From the NCBI GenBank assembly GCA_021784635.1, contig JAJYHS010000152.1, forward strand, positions 1 to 7,673: DNA of 7,673 nt. Direction: 5' to 3'. A program made the position numbers and the translations under genes. The DNA is from a bacterium (lineage in GTDB: Bacteria > Bdellovibrionota > Bdellovibrionia > Bdellovibrionales > UBA1609). Below, one piece after another: positions 1 through 6,351 of the stretch (positions within the stretch are counted from its first letter, which is position 1; each line of letters opens with the position of its first letter). The notes beneath the pieces are model-generated. The model ran no database searches and had not been told where the DNA came from. It was given only the letters and a program-made list of their open reading frames with translations.

Positions 1-977
1 TCGGGACGCCATCGGGGCTTGAATCTAAACTTGTTCCGCGCGCAGGTTACCCGCTTCATTTTATAACGGTTGGCCGTCTTCATCGCAGCGTCGGCGTTTT
101 CGAGCGAATCAAAACCTTGATCATGATGCCGCTTGCGATGATAAAGTCATTTTATTTAATTTTTAAATTACGACCGACAGCGGTTGTGGGCGTCGGTGGC
201 TATGCGTCGGGTCCGATAGTGCTCGCCGCGGCATTGATGAGGATTCGCACTATTATATGGGAGCCGAATGCATATCCTGGGCTAGCCAACCGCATCTTGG
301 CGCAATTTGTCGATCATTGCCTTGTCGTTTTTAACGAGGCGGCCGGAATTCTAAAAAACAAAAATGTGACCCGCGTGCACATGCCAGTGCGCCGAGAAAT
401 CGAAGAACTTACTCCCAACGTAATTGCCGGTAATGAATTGCATCTGCTTGTGTTTGGGGGCAGTCAGGGTTCACGCGCGCTCAATAACGTTTTACTTGAG
501 AGCGTAAAAATAGGCGGCGAATGGTTGCACGACGTAAAGATCGTGCATCAGGCGGGCGCTCTCGATTTTGCGCGCCTTAAAAACGATTATGCGGCGATTG
601 CCGGGATTCGAGATTTTCTCGAGGTGCACGAATATTTGCACGATATGCCTTCACGACTGAAGTGGGCCGATGTTGTCGTGGCGCGCTCGGGTACTGGTAC
701 CATTTCGGAGCTTGCCGCTTGCGCAAAGGCTGCGATATTGGTGCCGCTACCAACGGCGGCGGATGATCATCAAACCAAAAATGCCCAAGCTTTGGTTAAA
801 ATGAATGCGGCCATTATGATTCCACAGAGAGAATTTACGGCTGAACGTCTGATGAACGAAATATCAGAGATAAAAAATCATCGTGAAAAACTGCGAGAAC
901 TAGCGCACAATGTCCAATCTTTTTATCGCAAACAGGCGGCGGATGAGATCGCCAAATTATTGTTGGCAGATGCTTAG
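1..977 (+). CDS. murG: MurG, UDP-GlcNAc:lipid I GlcNAc transferase (5' truncated by window edge)
   Basis: MurG works on the cytoplasmic face of the inner membrane and adds GlcNAc to lipid I to make lipid II, the last precursor step before flipping. The reading frame (codons from base 3) is open from the window edge to TAG at 975-977, giving 324 visible residues. The first visible residues, GTPSGLESKLVP, align with about residue 40 of E. coli MurG (355 aa), so roughly 40 residues with the N-terminal GGTGGH loop are missing. The TTG at 117 and the nearby ATGs are internal, not the start. Visible motifs are GVGGYASGP (about 189-215), WEPNAYPGLANR (258-293), the second glycine loop GGSQGSR (from 456), and the UDP-GlcNAc-binding RSGTGTISELAA (684-719) followed by PTAADDHQTKNAQAL. 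The conserved Glu of that region is at 708-710. The glycosyltransferase family 28 assignment is secure. The odd point is EPN where HEQN/EQN is usual. murC follows after 20 bases. Confidence 0.96.
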   Translation, partial: GTPSGLESKLVPRAGYPLHFITVGRLHRSVGVFERIKTLIMMPLAMIKSFYLIFKLRPTAVVGVGGYASGPIVLAAALMRIRTIIWEPNAYPGLANRILAQFVDHCLVVFNEAAGILKNKNVTRVHMPVRREIEELTPNVIAGNELHLLVFGGSQGSRALNNVLLESVKIGGEWLHDVKIVHQAGALDFARLKNDYAAIAGIRDFLEVHEYLHDMPSRLKWADVVVARSGTGTISELAACAKAAILVPLPTAADDHQTKNAQALVKMNAAIMIPQREFTAERLMNEISEIKNHREKLRELAHNVQSFYRKQAADEIAKLLLADA

Positions 978-986
978 AGACAAAGC

Positions 987-992
987 GAGGAG
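987..992 (+). promoter_or_regulatory. Shine-Dalgarno sequence of murC
   Basis: GAGGAG lies five bases upstream of the ATG at 998, in the 20-base gap after the murG stop. It supports 998 as the murC start, which also puts the dinucleotide-fold-like segment HFIGVGGVGM at the expected distance from the N-terminus. Confidence 0.8.
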
Positions 993-997
993 CAATA

Positions 998-2374
998 ATG
1001 AATTTTCGATTGGCTGGTGCGCGGATTCACTTCATCGGAGTCGGTGGTGTGGGTATGTGCGGGCTTGCCGAGCTTCTTTACAATATGGGCGTGCAAGTTA
1101 AGGGCAGCGATTTGTCTGAAAACTCGCATACGCACCATTTGCGTCAGCTCGGTATAAAAATTTCGATCGGCCACAACCAAGAGAATTTGCGCGACGTCGA
1201 TGTAGCCGTTTTTTCTTCGGCGGTTAAACCGAGTAATATTGAGTATCAAACAGCTAAGCGTCTCGGCATTCCGTTAATCCCACGCGCTGAAGCGTTAGCT
1301 GAGATAATGCAACTCAGACGCGGAATTGCGATTGCGGGCAGTCACGGTAAAACAACAACAACGAGTATGACTGCGACCATTTTTATTCATGCCAAAACCG
1401 ATCCAACGATTGTTATCGGCGGCCGACTTGATCTCATAAAATCAACGGCAAAACTCGGTAGCGGTGAGTGGCTTATCGCTGAAGCGGATGAAAGCGACGG
1501 GAGTTTTAACCGGCTCACTCCCGAAATTGCGATTGTGACCAATATTGATAATGATCATTTAGACCACTTCGGGAGTCTTCGCGCGCTCGAGAACGCGTTT
1601 GTTGAATTCGCTTCGCGGATTCCATTTTATGGGGTCGCGATTGTTTGCGGCGATTCGCCCCGAATGCGTGAGCTTTTTGAGGCGTTCCCGAAACGAATTT
1701 TATTTTACGGATTTGACGCAGCTAATGAATACCGTATTGAAGGCAAAAATTCGCAATACCGTCTCTACTATTGCGACCACGAAATCGGCGGTTTTAAATT
1801 GCAAATCCCCGGACGGCACAATGCGCTGAATGCGACAGCGGCGATTTTGGCTGGTCATGTTTCGGGTTTACCGCTTGCGAAGTGTTTCGAGGGTATCGCG
1901 ACGTATTCAGGCGTCGATCGGCGTTTTCACAAAAAAGCGAACGTGCTCGGCATCGACATTTATGACGATTACGGTCATCACCCCACCGAAATTTCGGCGG
2001 TGATCTCGGCATTTCGCGAGCAGTTTCCGAAACGGCGGCTGGTGATTTTATTTCAACCCCATCGGTTTTCTCGTACCCGGCAATGTTGGGATCAGTTTCT
2101 TAATTGCTTTGAAAACTGCGACAAACTGTATCTTTGTGATATATATCCCGCAGGCGAAATGCCCATTGCAGGCGTCAGCGCACAAAAACTTCTCGAAGAA
2201 ATTCGCCACAGTGACCGCTGTTATTTGGGAGCAAAAAACACGGCCGGCGCGCAAATTGTGCAAGACTTACGGCCGGGTGACGTCTTTGTGACCTTGGGCG
2301 CCGGGGATGTTTGGAAAATTGGCGAAGAAGTTGCCGATAAATTGCAGAACAAAAGCGATGTGAGCAAGACATGA
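998..2374 (+). CDS. murC: MurC, UDP-N-acetylmuramate--L-alanine ligase
   Basis: MurC is the cytoplasmic ATP-dependent ligase that adds L-Ala to UDP-MurNAc, the first residue of the peptidoglycan stem peptide. The 458-residue product is slightly shorter than E. coli MurC (491) but has all three Mur ligase domains. The N-terminal UDP-binding fold has FIGVGGVGMCGLAELL (12-27) and GSDLS (36-40). The central ATPase domain has the P-loop GSHGKTT (114-120), EADESDGSF (162-170), TNIDNDHLDHFG (181-192) and the HNxxN motif in GRHNALN (272-278). The C-terminal domain has DDYGHHPTE (323-331) and FQPHRFSRT (352-360), both MurC signatures that separate it from MurD/E/F and from the recycling ligase Mpl. 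The start is supported by GAGGAG five bases upstream. Its TGA overlaps the murB ATG (ATGA, 2371-2374), so the two are probably translationally coupled. The segment 363-408 has five cysteines, which is unusual but touches no catalytic motif. Confidence 0.98.
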   Translation: MNFRLAGARIHFIGVGGVGMCGLAELLYNMGVQVKGSDLSENSHTHHLRQLGIKISIGHNQENLRDVDVAVFSSAVKPSNIEYQTAKRLGIPLIPRAEALAEIMQLRRGIAIAGSHGKTTTTSMTATIFIHAKTDPTIVIGGRLDLIKSTAKLGSGEWLIAEADESDGSFNRLTPEIAIVTNIDNDHLDHFGSLRALENAFVEFASRIPFYGVAIVCGDSPRMRELFEAFPKRILFYGFDAANEYRIEGKNSQYRLYYCDHEIGGFKLQIPGRHNALNATAAILAGHVSGLPLAKCFEGIATYSGVDRRFHKKANVLGIDIYDDYGHHPTEISAVISAFREQFPKRRLVILFQPHRFSRTRQCWDQFLNCFENCDKLYLCDIYPAGEMPIAGVSAQKLLEEIRHSDRCYLGAKNTAGAQIVQDLRPGDVFVTLGAGDVWKIGEEVADKLQNKSDVSKT

Positions 2375-3291
2375 CGGACATCCCCAAATTTATTGAAAAA
2401 CAGAAGCCGTTGCGCGAATTCAATTCGTGGCAGGTTGGCGGCAGTGCCGAATTTTTTTGCGCACCTGAAACATTAGAAGAAATTCGAAGTGCGTGGGCAT
2501 GGGCGCAGAACGAGGGCATTTCTGTTTGGATATTAAGCGGAGGTTCTAATATCTTAGTGCCTGACGAAACATTGCCTGGTTTAACTATGCGGCTACATAA
2601 TTTTTCGGGAATCGAAAAAATCGAGGAGCCAAATGAGGCGGCTGTGGGCCTGATTCGAATTCATGCACGAGCGGGCACGCCGAAATCAGAAGTGGCAAAG
2701 ATTTTTTTAAAACACCGGTTGGCTCCCGCCGTGTTTTTAACCGGTATACCCGGGGATATGGGTGCAGGTGTTGTTATGAACGCCGGCATTGGTGAAGCGC
2801 GTACGCCGCGAGAATTTTGCGAAATTGTTTCACAAGTCGAAGTGCTAAGACCTGACTTAAGTCTAGTTTATTTAGATGCAAAGGAGCTGCGGTGGGAATA
2901 CCGCCATTCTTCAGGATGGCAGCCGGGCATAATCACTAAAGTTGTGGTGGAGTGGTCGGCGGCTCCAGATGCCATGGTAACCAATGCTGTGCGTGAGCAA
3001 ACGCGCAAGCGCGTAGCAACTCAACCGCTCGAATTGCCCAATTGTGGTTCGGTGTTTGTCAACCCGCACGGGCACAAGGCAGCGCAGCTCATTGAAAGTT
3101 GCGGGCTCAAAGGTTATCGCGTGGGTGGTGCGTGTGTTTCGAAAAAACACGCAAACTTTATCGTAAATGATCAAAACGCTTCGGCGGCCGATATATGGCA
3201 AATCATCGAACACGTGCGCTCACGCGTTTCATCTGAAACCGGAGTACAACTTGAAACTGAGATTGTGAAACTGGGCGATCATCCGCTATAA
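2371..3291 (+). CDS. murB: MurB, UDP-N-acetylenolpyruvoylglucosamine reductase (type II)
   Basis: MurB is the cytoplasmic FAD enzyme that uses NADPH to reduce UDP-GlcNAc-enolpyruvate to UDP-MurNAc, the MurC substrate. The 306-residue length fits type II MurB (about 300 aa) and not the longer E. coli type I form. In order it shows NSWQVGGSAEFF (18-29), the FAD-binding GGSNILV (57-63) and GIPGDMGAGVVMNAG (125-139), YRHSSG (177-182), CGSVFVNP (225-232), LIESCGLKGYRVGGACVSKKHANFIVN within 240-266, and LETEI (294-298). By family knowledge the catalytic residues are R178, S227 (proton donor to the enolpyruvyl carbanion) and one glutamate of LETEI; all are present. The glycine pattern GDMGAGVV differs from the common GxxGGAxxMNAG order. 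The start overlaps the murC stop by four bases with only a weak purine stretch (GAGCAAG) upstream, which suggests translation by coupling. ddl begins eight bases after its TAA. Confidence 0.97.
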   Translation: MTDIPKFIEKQKPLREFNSWQVGGSAEFFCAPETLEEIRSAWAWAQNEGISVWILSGGSNILVPDETLPGLTMRLHNFSGIEKIEEPNEAAVGLIRIHARAGTPKSEVAKIFLKHRLAPAVFLTGIPGDMGAGVVMNAGIGEARTPREFCEIVSQVEVLRPDLSLVYLDAKELRWEYRHSSGWQPGIITKVVVEWSAAPDAMVTNAVREQTRKRVATQPLELPNCGSVFVNPHGHKAAQLIESCGLKGYRVGGACVSKKHANFIVNDQNASAADIWQIIEHVRSRVSSETGVQLETEIVKLGDHPL

Positions 3292-3292
3292 T
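3263..3292 (+). promoter_or_regulatory. Candidate sigma70-type promoter just upstream of ddl
   Basis: A perfect -10 hexamer TATAAT lies at 3287-3292, overlapping the murB stop. A partial -35 hexamer TTGTGA (4 of 6 matches to TTGACA) lies at 3263-3268, giving an 18-base spacer. There is no extended -10 TG. A start about seven bases after the -10 falls at 3299-3300, on or next to the ddl ATG at 3300, so a transcript from here would be leaderless. The hexamer also encodes the last codon and stop of murB, so it could be chance. Confidence 0.35.
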
Positions 3293-3299
3293 TTCTGTA

Positions 3300-4235
3300 A
3301 TGCAAAACGCAAAAAAGAAGGTTGTTCTTCTTCAGGGCGGATTGAGTGCCGAGCGTGAGGTGAGTCTCTCGACGGGGCGCGGTTTTGCCCAAGCGCTTGT
3401 TGAGCTGGGTTATCCTTTTGAAGTTATCGACTGTAAAGAAGATTTGCTTACGCGAATAACTCAAGCCAAAGAAAATGGTGCCGAAGTGGCGCTTCTCGCG
3501 CTTCACGGTAAATATGCTGAAGACGGCATCGTGCAAAGTATTTGCGAGTACATAAAACTACCGTACAGCGGGAGCGGAGTTCTCGCTTCGGCGCTCTGCA
3601 TGGATAAAATCTTTACCAAAGAAGTTTTAAGCAATCATAAAATCCCGATCGCCAAACATCAGCTCGCGCATAAAAGCGAAATTGCGCAATTTCAGTTGGA
3701 GTTGCCGTTACCCGTAGTTGTAAAACCCTCGCGTGAAGGTTCAAGCGTTGGCGTTACAATTGTTCAGGACCAATCGCAACTAAGGAGCGCGCTAGATGAG
3801 GCGGCCAATCACGACCAATATATTTTGGTTGAAGAATTCATTTCTGGTGTTGAAGTGACAGTTCCGATTCTTGACGAAAAGGCGCTCACGCCGATTGAAA
3901 TTGTGCCCAAGACCGATTTTTACGACTACAAAAATAAATATACGGCTGGGCGAACGGATTATATTTTGCCGGCACGGCTTTCTGAGCGCACGTTGAAACT
4001 CACTTGCGATTATGCATTACAGGCATTTCATGCGTGTCGTGTGCGCTGCTACGGGCGCGTTGATTTTCGAATAACGACTGACGGCCGGCCCTATGTGCTC
4101 GAAGTTAATACTCTGCCGGGATGTACGCCAACGTCATTGCTCCCGAAATCGGCCTTGCATAGTGGAGTTTCGTTTAATCGCCTCGTTGAAATTCTCGTGG
4201 AGCGTGCAACTCTCGATTACAAGGGAGTGAAATGA
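3300..4235 (+). CDS. ddl: Ddl, D-alanine--D-alanine ligase
   Basis: Ddl joins two D-Ala in the cytoplasm using ATP; MurF then adds the dipeptide to the UDP-MurNAc tripeptide. The 311-residue product matches E. coli DdlB (306) end to end. Motifs are LQGGLSAEREVS (11-22, with E18 matching the catalytic Glu15 of DdlB), LALHGKYAEDGIVQ (67-79), SGSGVLASALCMDK (90-103), the ATP-grasp VVKPSREGSSVG (140-151), FYDYKNKY (207-214, the omega-loop Lys-Tyr that marks a D-Ala and not a D-lactate ligase), YGRVDF (251-256), and LEVNTLPGCTPTSLLPK (267-283) with metal ligands E268 and N270 and active-site S279. Nothing suggests a Van-type ligase. The upstream 20 bases hold no Shine-Dalgarno sequence, so translation may depend on reinitiation after the murB stop eight bases earlier, or on a leaderless transcript from the TATAAT at 3287. 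The end overlaps ftsQ by ATGA. Confidence 0.97.
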   Translation: MQNAKKKVVLLQGGLSAEREVSLSTGRGFAQALVELGYPFEVIDCKEDLLTRITQAKENGAEVALLALHGKYAEDGIVQSICEYIKLPYSGSGVLASALCMDKIFTKEVLSNHKIPIAKHQLAHKSEIAQFQLELPLPVVVKPSREGSSVGVTIVQDQSQLRSALDEAANHDQYILVEEFISGVEVTVPILDEKALTPIEIVPKTDFYDYKNKYTAGRTDYILPARLSERTLKLTCDYALQAFHACRVRCYGRVDFRITTDGRPYVLEVNTLPGCTPTSLLPKSALHSGVSFNRLVEILVERATLDYKGVK

Positions 4236-4996
4236 ACGACTCGCGCGGGCGAAATAAATTTTCGGTTGCCGTGAAAGTTGTGGTGTCGCTTCTCGCTGTT
4301 TCGTCTATTGTTTATGCGATTTTTGCACTTATTACGTCGTCCGTGTTTCGTATTCAATCGCTCGACATCTTACCGGTTAGAGAACCGAACGTAACAAGTT
4401 TTGATAAGGTGAAAGAGGCATTGCGCGTTCGTTTGCACCCGCTTCTGGGTCAGTACATATGGCATGTGGATCTAGAATCTGTGCTTACCGAAGTCGAAAA
4501 AAATCAACTTGTGAAAAGCGCGAAGATCCGGCGTGTTTTGCCTAACCATTTGCAAATTGATGTGACCTTGCATGTACCAATTGCCAGCGTAATGGGACGA
4601 CGGACCAGTGAAGTCTTTCCGCTGGCGCGTGACGGGGACCTTTTGCCGCCGCTGAGTTTGAACGACGCTATTAACGGCCCGATTCTGAGTGGAATGAAAT
4701 TTCTGATTCATCCCAAGCTTCGTAAAGAAGCCGTTAGGCTTTTGCTTGCGCTACCCAAAAAAGGTTGGCTTAGTTTGCGCAATATTTCTGAAATATATTT
4801 TGATAAAACGCGCGGCTTTGCGATGACCGTGAGCCCATCAGGCGCCGACGTTTGGCTCGGTTCGAAAAATTTTGCGCAACACGAATTGCATGCACAACGT
4901 GTGTTGAACTATCTTGCGGACCGGCACCTGACTGGACGCATTATCGATGCGCGACTTGACGAAAAAGTTGTTGTCAAGCTGCGTAATGCTCCCTAG
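4232..4996 (+). CDS. ftsQ: FtsQ, inner-membrane divisome protein with POTRA domain
   Basis: FtsQ is a bitopic inner-membrane protein that recruits FtsB/FtsL and links early and late divisome proteins; its bulk is periplasmic. The 254-residue product (E. coli 276) has a short basic cytoplasmic tail (1-10, with two Arg and one Lys), one membrane segment (about 11-38), and a POTRA domain from FRIQSLDIL (39-47) to about 118, including IWHVDLESV and the LVKSAKIRRVLPNHLQIDV stretch that is the most recognisable part of the family. The FtsQ C-terminal beta domain runs to GRIIDARLDEKVVVKL (235-250); by analogy with E. coli the final strands bind FtsB. Sequence conservation is weak, as is normal for FtsQ, so the call leans on topology, the POTRA pattern and position between ddl and ftsA. 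The start overlaps the ddl stop (ATGA 4232-4235) and has GGGAG at 4223-4227, four bases before the ATG. A 59-base gap follows. Confidence 0.94.
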   Translation: MNDSRGRNKFSVAVKVVVSLLAVSSIVYAIFALITSSVFRIQSLDILPVREPNVTSFDKVKEALRVRLHPLLGQYIWHVDLESVLTEVEKNQLVKSAKIRRVLPNHLQIDVTLHVPIASVMGRRTSEVFPLARDGDLLPPLSLNDAINGPILSGMKFLIHPKLRKEAVRLLLALPKKGWLSLRNISEIYFDKTRGFAMTVSPSGADVWLGSKNFAQHELHAQRVLNYLADRHLTGRIIDARLDEKVVVKLRNAP

Positions 4997-5007
4997 GCTT
5001 AAATAGA

Positions 5008-5028
5008 GGCTTTCAATGGATGAAAGTC
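5008..5028 (+). promoter_or_regulatory. Hairpin in the ftsQ-ftsA gap
   Basis: CTTTCA (5010-5015) and TGAAAG (5021-5026) form a perfect six-base-pair inverted repeat around the five-base loop ATGGA. A G-U pair (5009/5027) and a G-C pair (5008/5028) extend it to eight pairs in RNA. There is no U-run after it, so it does not look like an intrinsic terminator. The loop holds the ATG of a short ORF and the stem takes in part of that ORF's Shine-Dalgarno sequence, so it could modulate translation in front of ftsA. A role is inferred only. Confidence 0.35.
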
Positions 5029-5105
5029 GCACGCCGTTGAACAACGACCGAGGACATGATGTCGACGATAGCTCCACGCCAGCACAGCCTGATTTGTGGT
5101 CTTGA
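5016..5105 (+). CDS. Possible 29-codon small ORF overlapping the ftsA start
   Basis: An ATG at 5016 follows GAGG (5006-5009) by six bases, a better spacing than that of the annotated ftsA start. The frame reads MDESRTPLNNDRGHDVDDSS and nine more residues ending in PDLWS, and stops at TGA 5103-5105, so it overlaps the first 50 bases of ftsA in another frame. The peptide is acidic and hydrophilic, with no membrane segment and no family I recognise. It could be a translated leader whose ribosomes open the hairpin at 5008-5028 and affect ftsA initiation, or simply a chance ORF; its length alone is not significant. Confidence 0.2.
   Translation: MDESRTPLNNDRGHDVDDSSTPAQPDLWS
5050..5054 (+). promoter_or_regulatory. 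Shine-Dalgarno sequence of ftsA, favouring the second ATG
   Basis: GAGGA ends one base before the first ATG (5056) and four bases before the second, adjacent ATG (5059). The first is too close for normal initiation, so 5059 is the more likely start. No other in-frame start exists upstream, because a TGA lies in frame at 5038-5040. Confidence 0.6.
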
Positions 5106-6342
5106 TATTGGGACGACGAAAGTCGCTTTCGCAATCGCCAGTGCTACTTCCAAAGGTCTTGAAATTTTAGGTCTCGGCCAAGTCGCCCATCAGGGTTCAC
5201 GTCATGGTGTGATAGTGAATATTGAATCGGCAGCAGAAGCGATTCGCAAAGCTCGAGAAGAAGCGGAATTGATGTCCGGTCATCGTGCTGATTCAGTTTG
5301 GGTCTCGATAGGCGGAACGCATATTCAATCTTTTGATTCGCATGGGATGGTTGCTGTCGCGTCGCGATCTGGCCGCGTCCCGACAGCTAATAACGGCCGA
5401 GAAGTGACGGCCGAAGACATTACACGTGTCATCGAAGCCGCCAAAGCTGTTGCGCTCCCGTCTGATCGGCAAGTGCTTCATGTGCTGCCCAAAGATTTTA
5501 AACTGGATGGACAAGAAGGTATCGCCGATCCAACCGGCATGAGCGGCGTTCGCCTTGAATCTGCGGTTCATATCATTTCGGGCAATCAAGCGATCATTCA
5601 AAATGTTATCAAATGCGTGGAAAAGACCGGTCTTAGGGTGTCGGGTCTTGTCTTGACACAACTCGCTTCAGCGCTTGCGGTTTTAAGTGAAGACGAAAAA
5701 AATTTGGGGGTCGCCGTTGTTGATATCGGCGGCGGCACTTGTGACATAATCACGTTCGTGCGCAATCATGCGACACACACCGCGTGCATACCTGTCGGCG
5801 GGCAAAATTTCACTCACGATGTGGCACTCGGCCTTCGCACGACGCAAGTGAATGCCGAAGAGATTAAAAAGAAACACGGGCATACTGTCCCGGCTGCAGC
5901 TGATGATGGCGAAAGCATTGAAGTTGAAACCGTCGGCGGGCGTGCACCAAGATCAGTGGGGCGGGCCAATTTGGCGCGCATATTAGAGGCGCGGGCCGAT
6001 GAAACGCTCAGACTTTTGCACAAGGAATTAACTGAAAAAAGTTTTAATTCAAAACTTGGTTCTGGGGTGGTGCTTACCGGCGGTGGAGCAGAACTCCAAG
6101 GGTTTATTGATATGGGAGATTTTATTTTTGATATGCCCGTACGCAAAGGTGTACCTCGCCGTTTGAGCGGTCTGACTGATGTCGTCAGTCAATCGGCATT
6201 TGCAACAGTTGTCGGACTTTTGTGTTACGGTTACGAAGTCGAGAAGGCATCTATTATCGGTCGAGAAATTAATCCAGGAATTAAAGTTCGTTTTGAAGGA
6301 TGGGGTCAACGAATTAAGGACTTTATCGCGAAGTCAATTTAG
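5056..6342 (+). CDS. ftsA: FtsA, actin-like Z-ring membrane tether
   Basis: FtsA is a cytoplasmic actin homologue that binds the FtsZ C-terminal peptide, anchors the Z ring to the inner membrane and signals to the later divisome. The 428-residue product is close to E. coli FtsA (420). It shows phosphate-1 motif GLDIGTTKV (15-23), the FtsA-specific 1C subdomain (about 84-165, with VSIGGTHI, VTAEDITRVIEAAK and LHVLPKDFKLDGQEGI), phosphate-2 motif VVDIGGGTCDI (221-231), IPVGGQNFTHDVALGL (245-260), VGGRAPRS (293-300) and adenosine motif VVLTGGGAELQG (338-349). The C-terminal segment RFEGWGQRIKDFIAKSI (412-428) is the amphipathic membrane-targeting helix seen at the end of FtsA. The 1C domain and this helix separate it from MreB, DnaK and PilM. 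Translation may begin at the second ATG (5059), which loses one residue. The ftsZ Shine-Dalgarno sequence overlaps its stop codon. Confidence 0.98.
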   Translation: MMSTIAPRQHSLICGLDIGTTKVAFAIASATSKGLEILGLGQVAHQGSRHGVIVNIESAAEAIRKAREEAELMSGHRADSVWVSIGGTHIQSFDSHGMVAVASRSGRVPTANNGREVTAEDITRVIEAAKAVALPSDRQVLHVLPKDFKLDGQEGIADPTGMSGVRLESAVHIISGNQAIIQNVIKCVEKTGLRVSGLVLTQLASALAVLSEDEKNLGVAVVDIGGGTCDIITFVRNHATHTACIPVGGQNFTHDVALGLRTTQVNAEEIKKKHGHTVPAAADDGESIEVETVGGRAPRSVGRANLARILEARADETLRLLHKELTEKSFNSKLGSGVVLTGGGAELQGFIDMGDFIFDMPVRKGVPRRLSGLTDVVSQSAFATVVGLLCYGYEVEKASIIGREINPGIKVRFEGWGQRIKDFIAKSI

Positions 6343-6348
6343 GGAGGA
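6341..6348 (+). promoter_or_regulatory. Strong Shine-Dalgarno sequence of ftsZ
   Basis: AGGGAGGA contains the full GGAGG core (6343-6347) four bases before the ftsZ ATG at 6352 and overlaps the TAG stop of ftsA (6340-6342). It is the best ribosome-binding match in the window. FtsZ is needed in large molar excess over FtsA, so a stronger site on a shared message fits its role. Confidence 0.8.
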
Positions 6349-6351
6349 TCC

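Noticed and set aside
117..977. TTG at 117 as the start of a complete short glycosyltransferase gene
   Set aside because: The same frame is open upstream to the window edge and encodes clear MurG sequence (GTPSGLESKLVP), so the gene starts before the window.
974..1249. 91-codon - strand frame over the murG-murC junction
   Set aside because: Antisense to the conserved murC N-terminus, no similarity to a known family and no convincing ribosome site considered.
2249..2278. Two nearby CGGCCGG-type palindromic words in murC
   Set aside because: Short GC-rich words inside conserved coding sequence, with no U-run or flanking structure; chance is the simplest explanation.
5653..5658. Perfect TTGACA inside ftsA as a possible internal ftsZ promoter
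   Set aside because: No acceptable -10 hexamer occurs 16-18 bases downstream (the sequence there is GC-rich, around TGCGGT).
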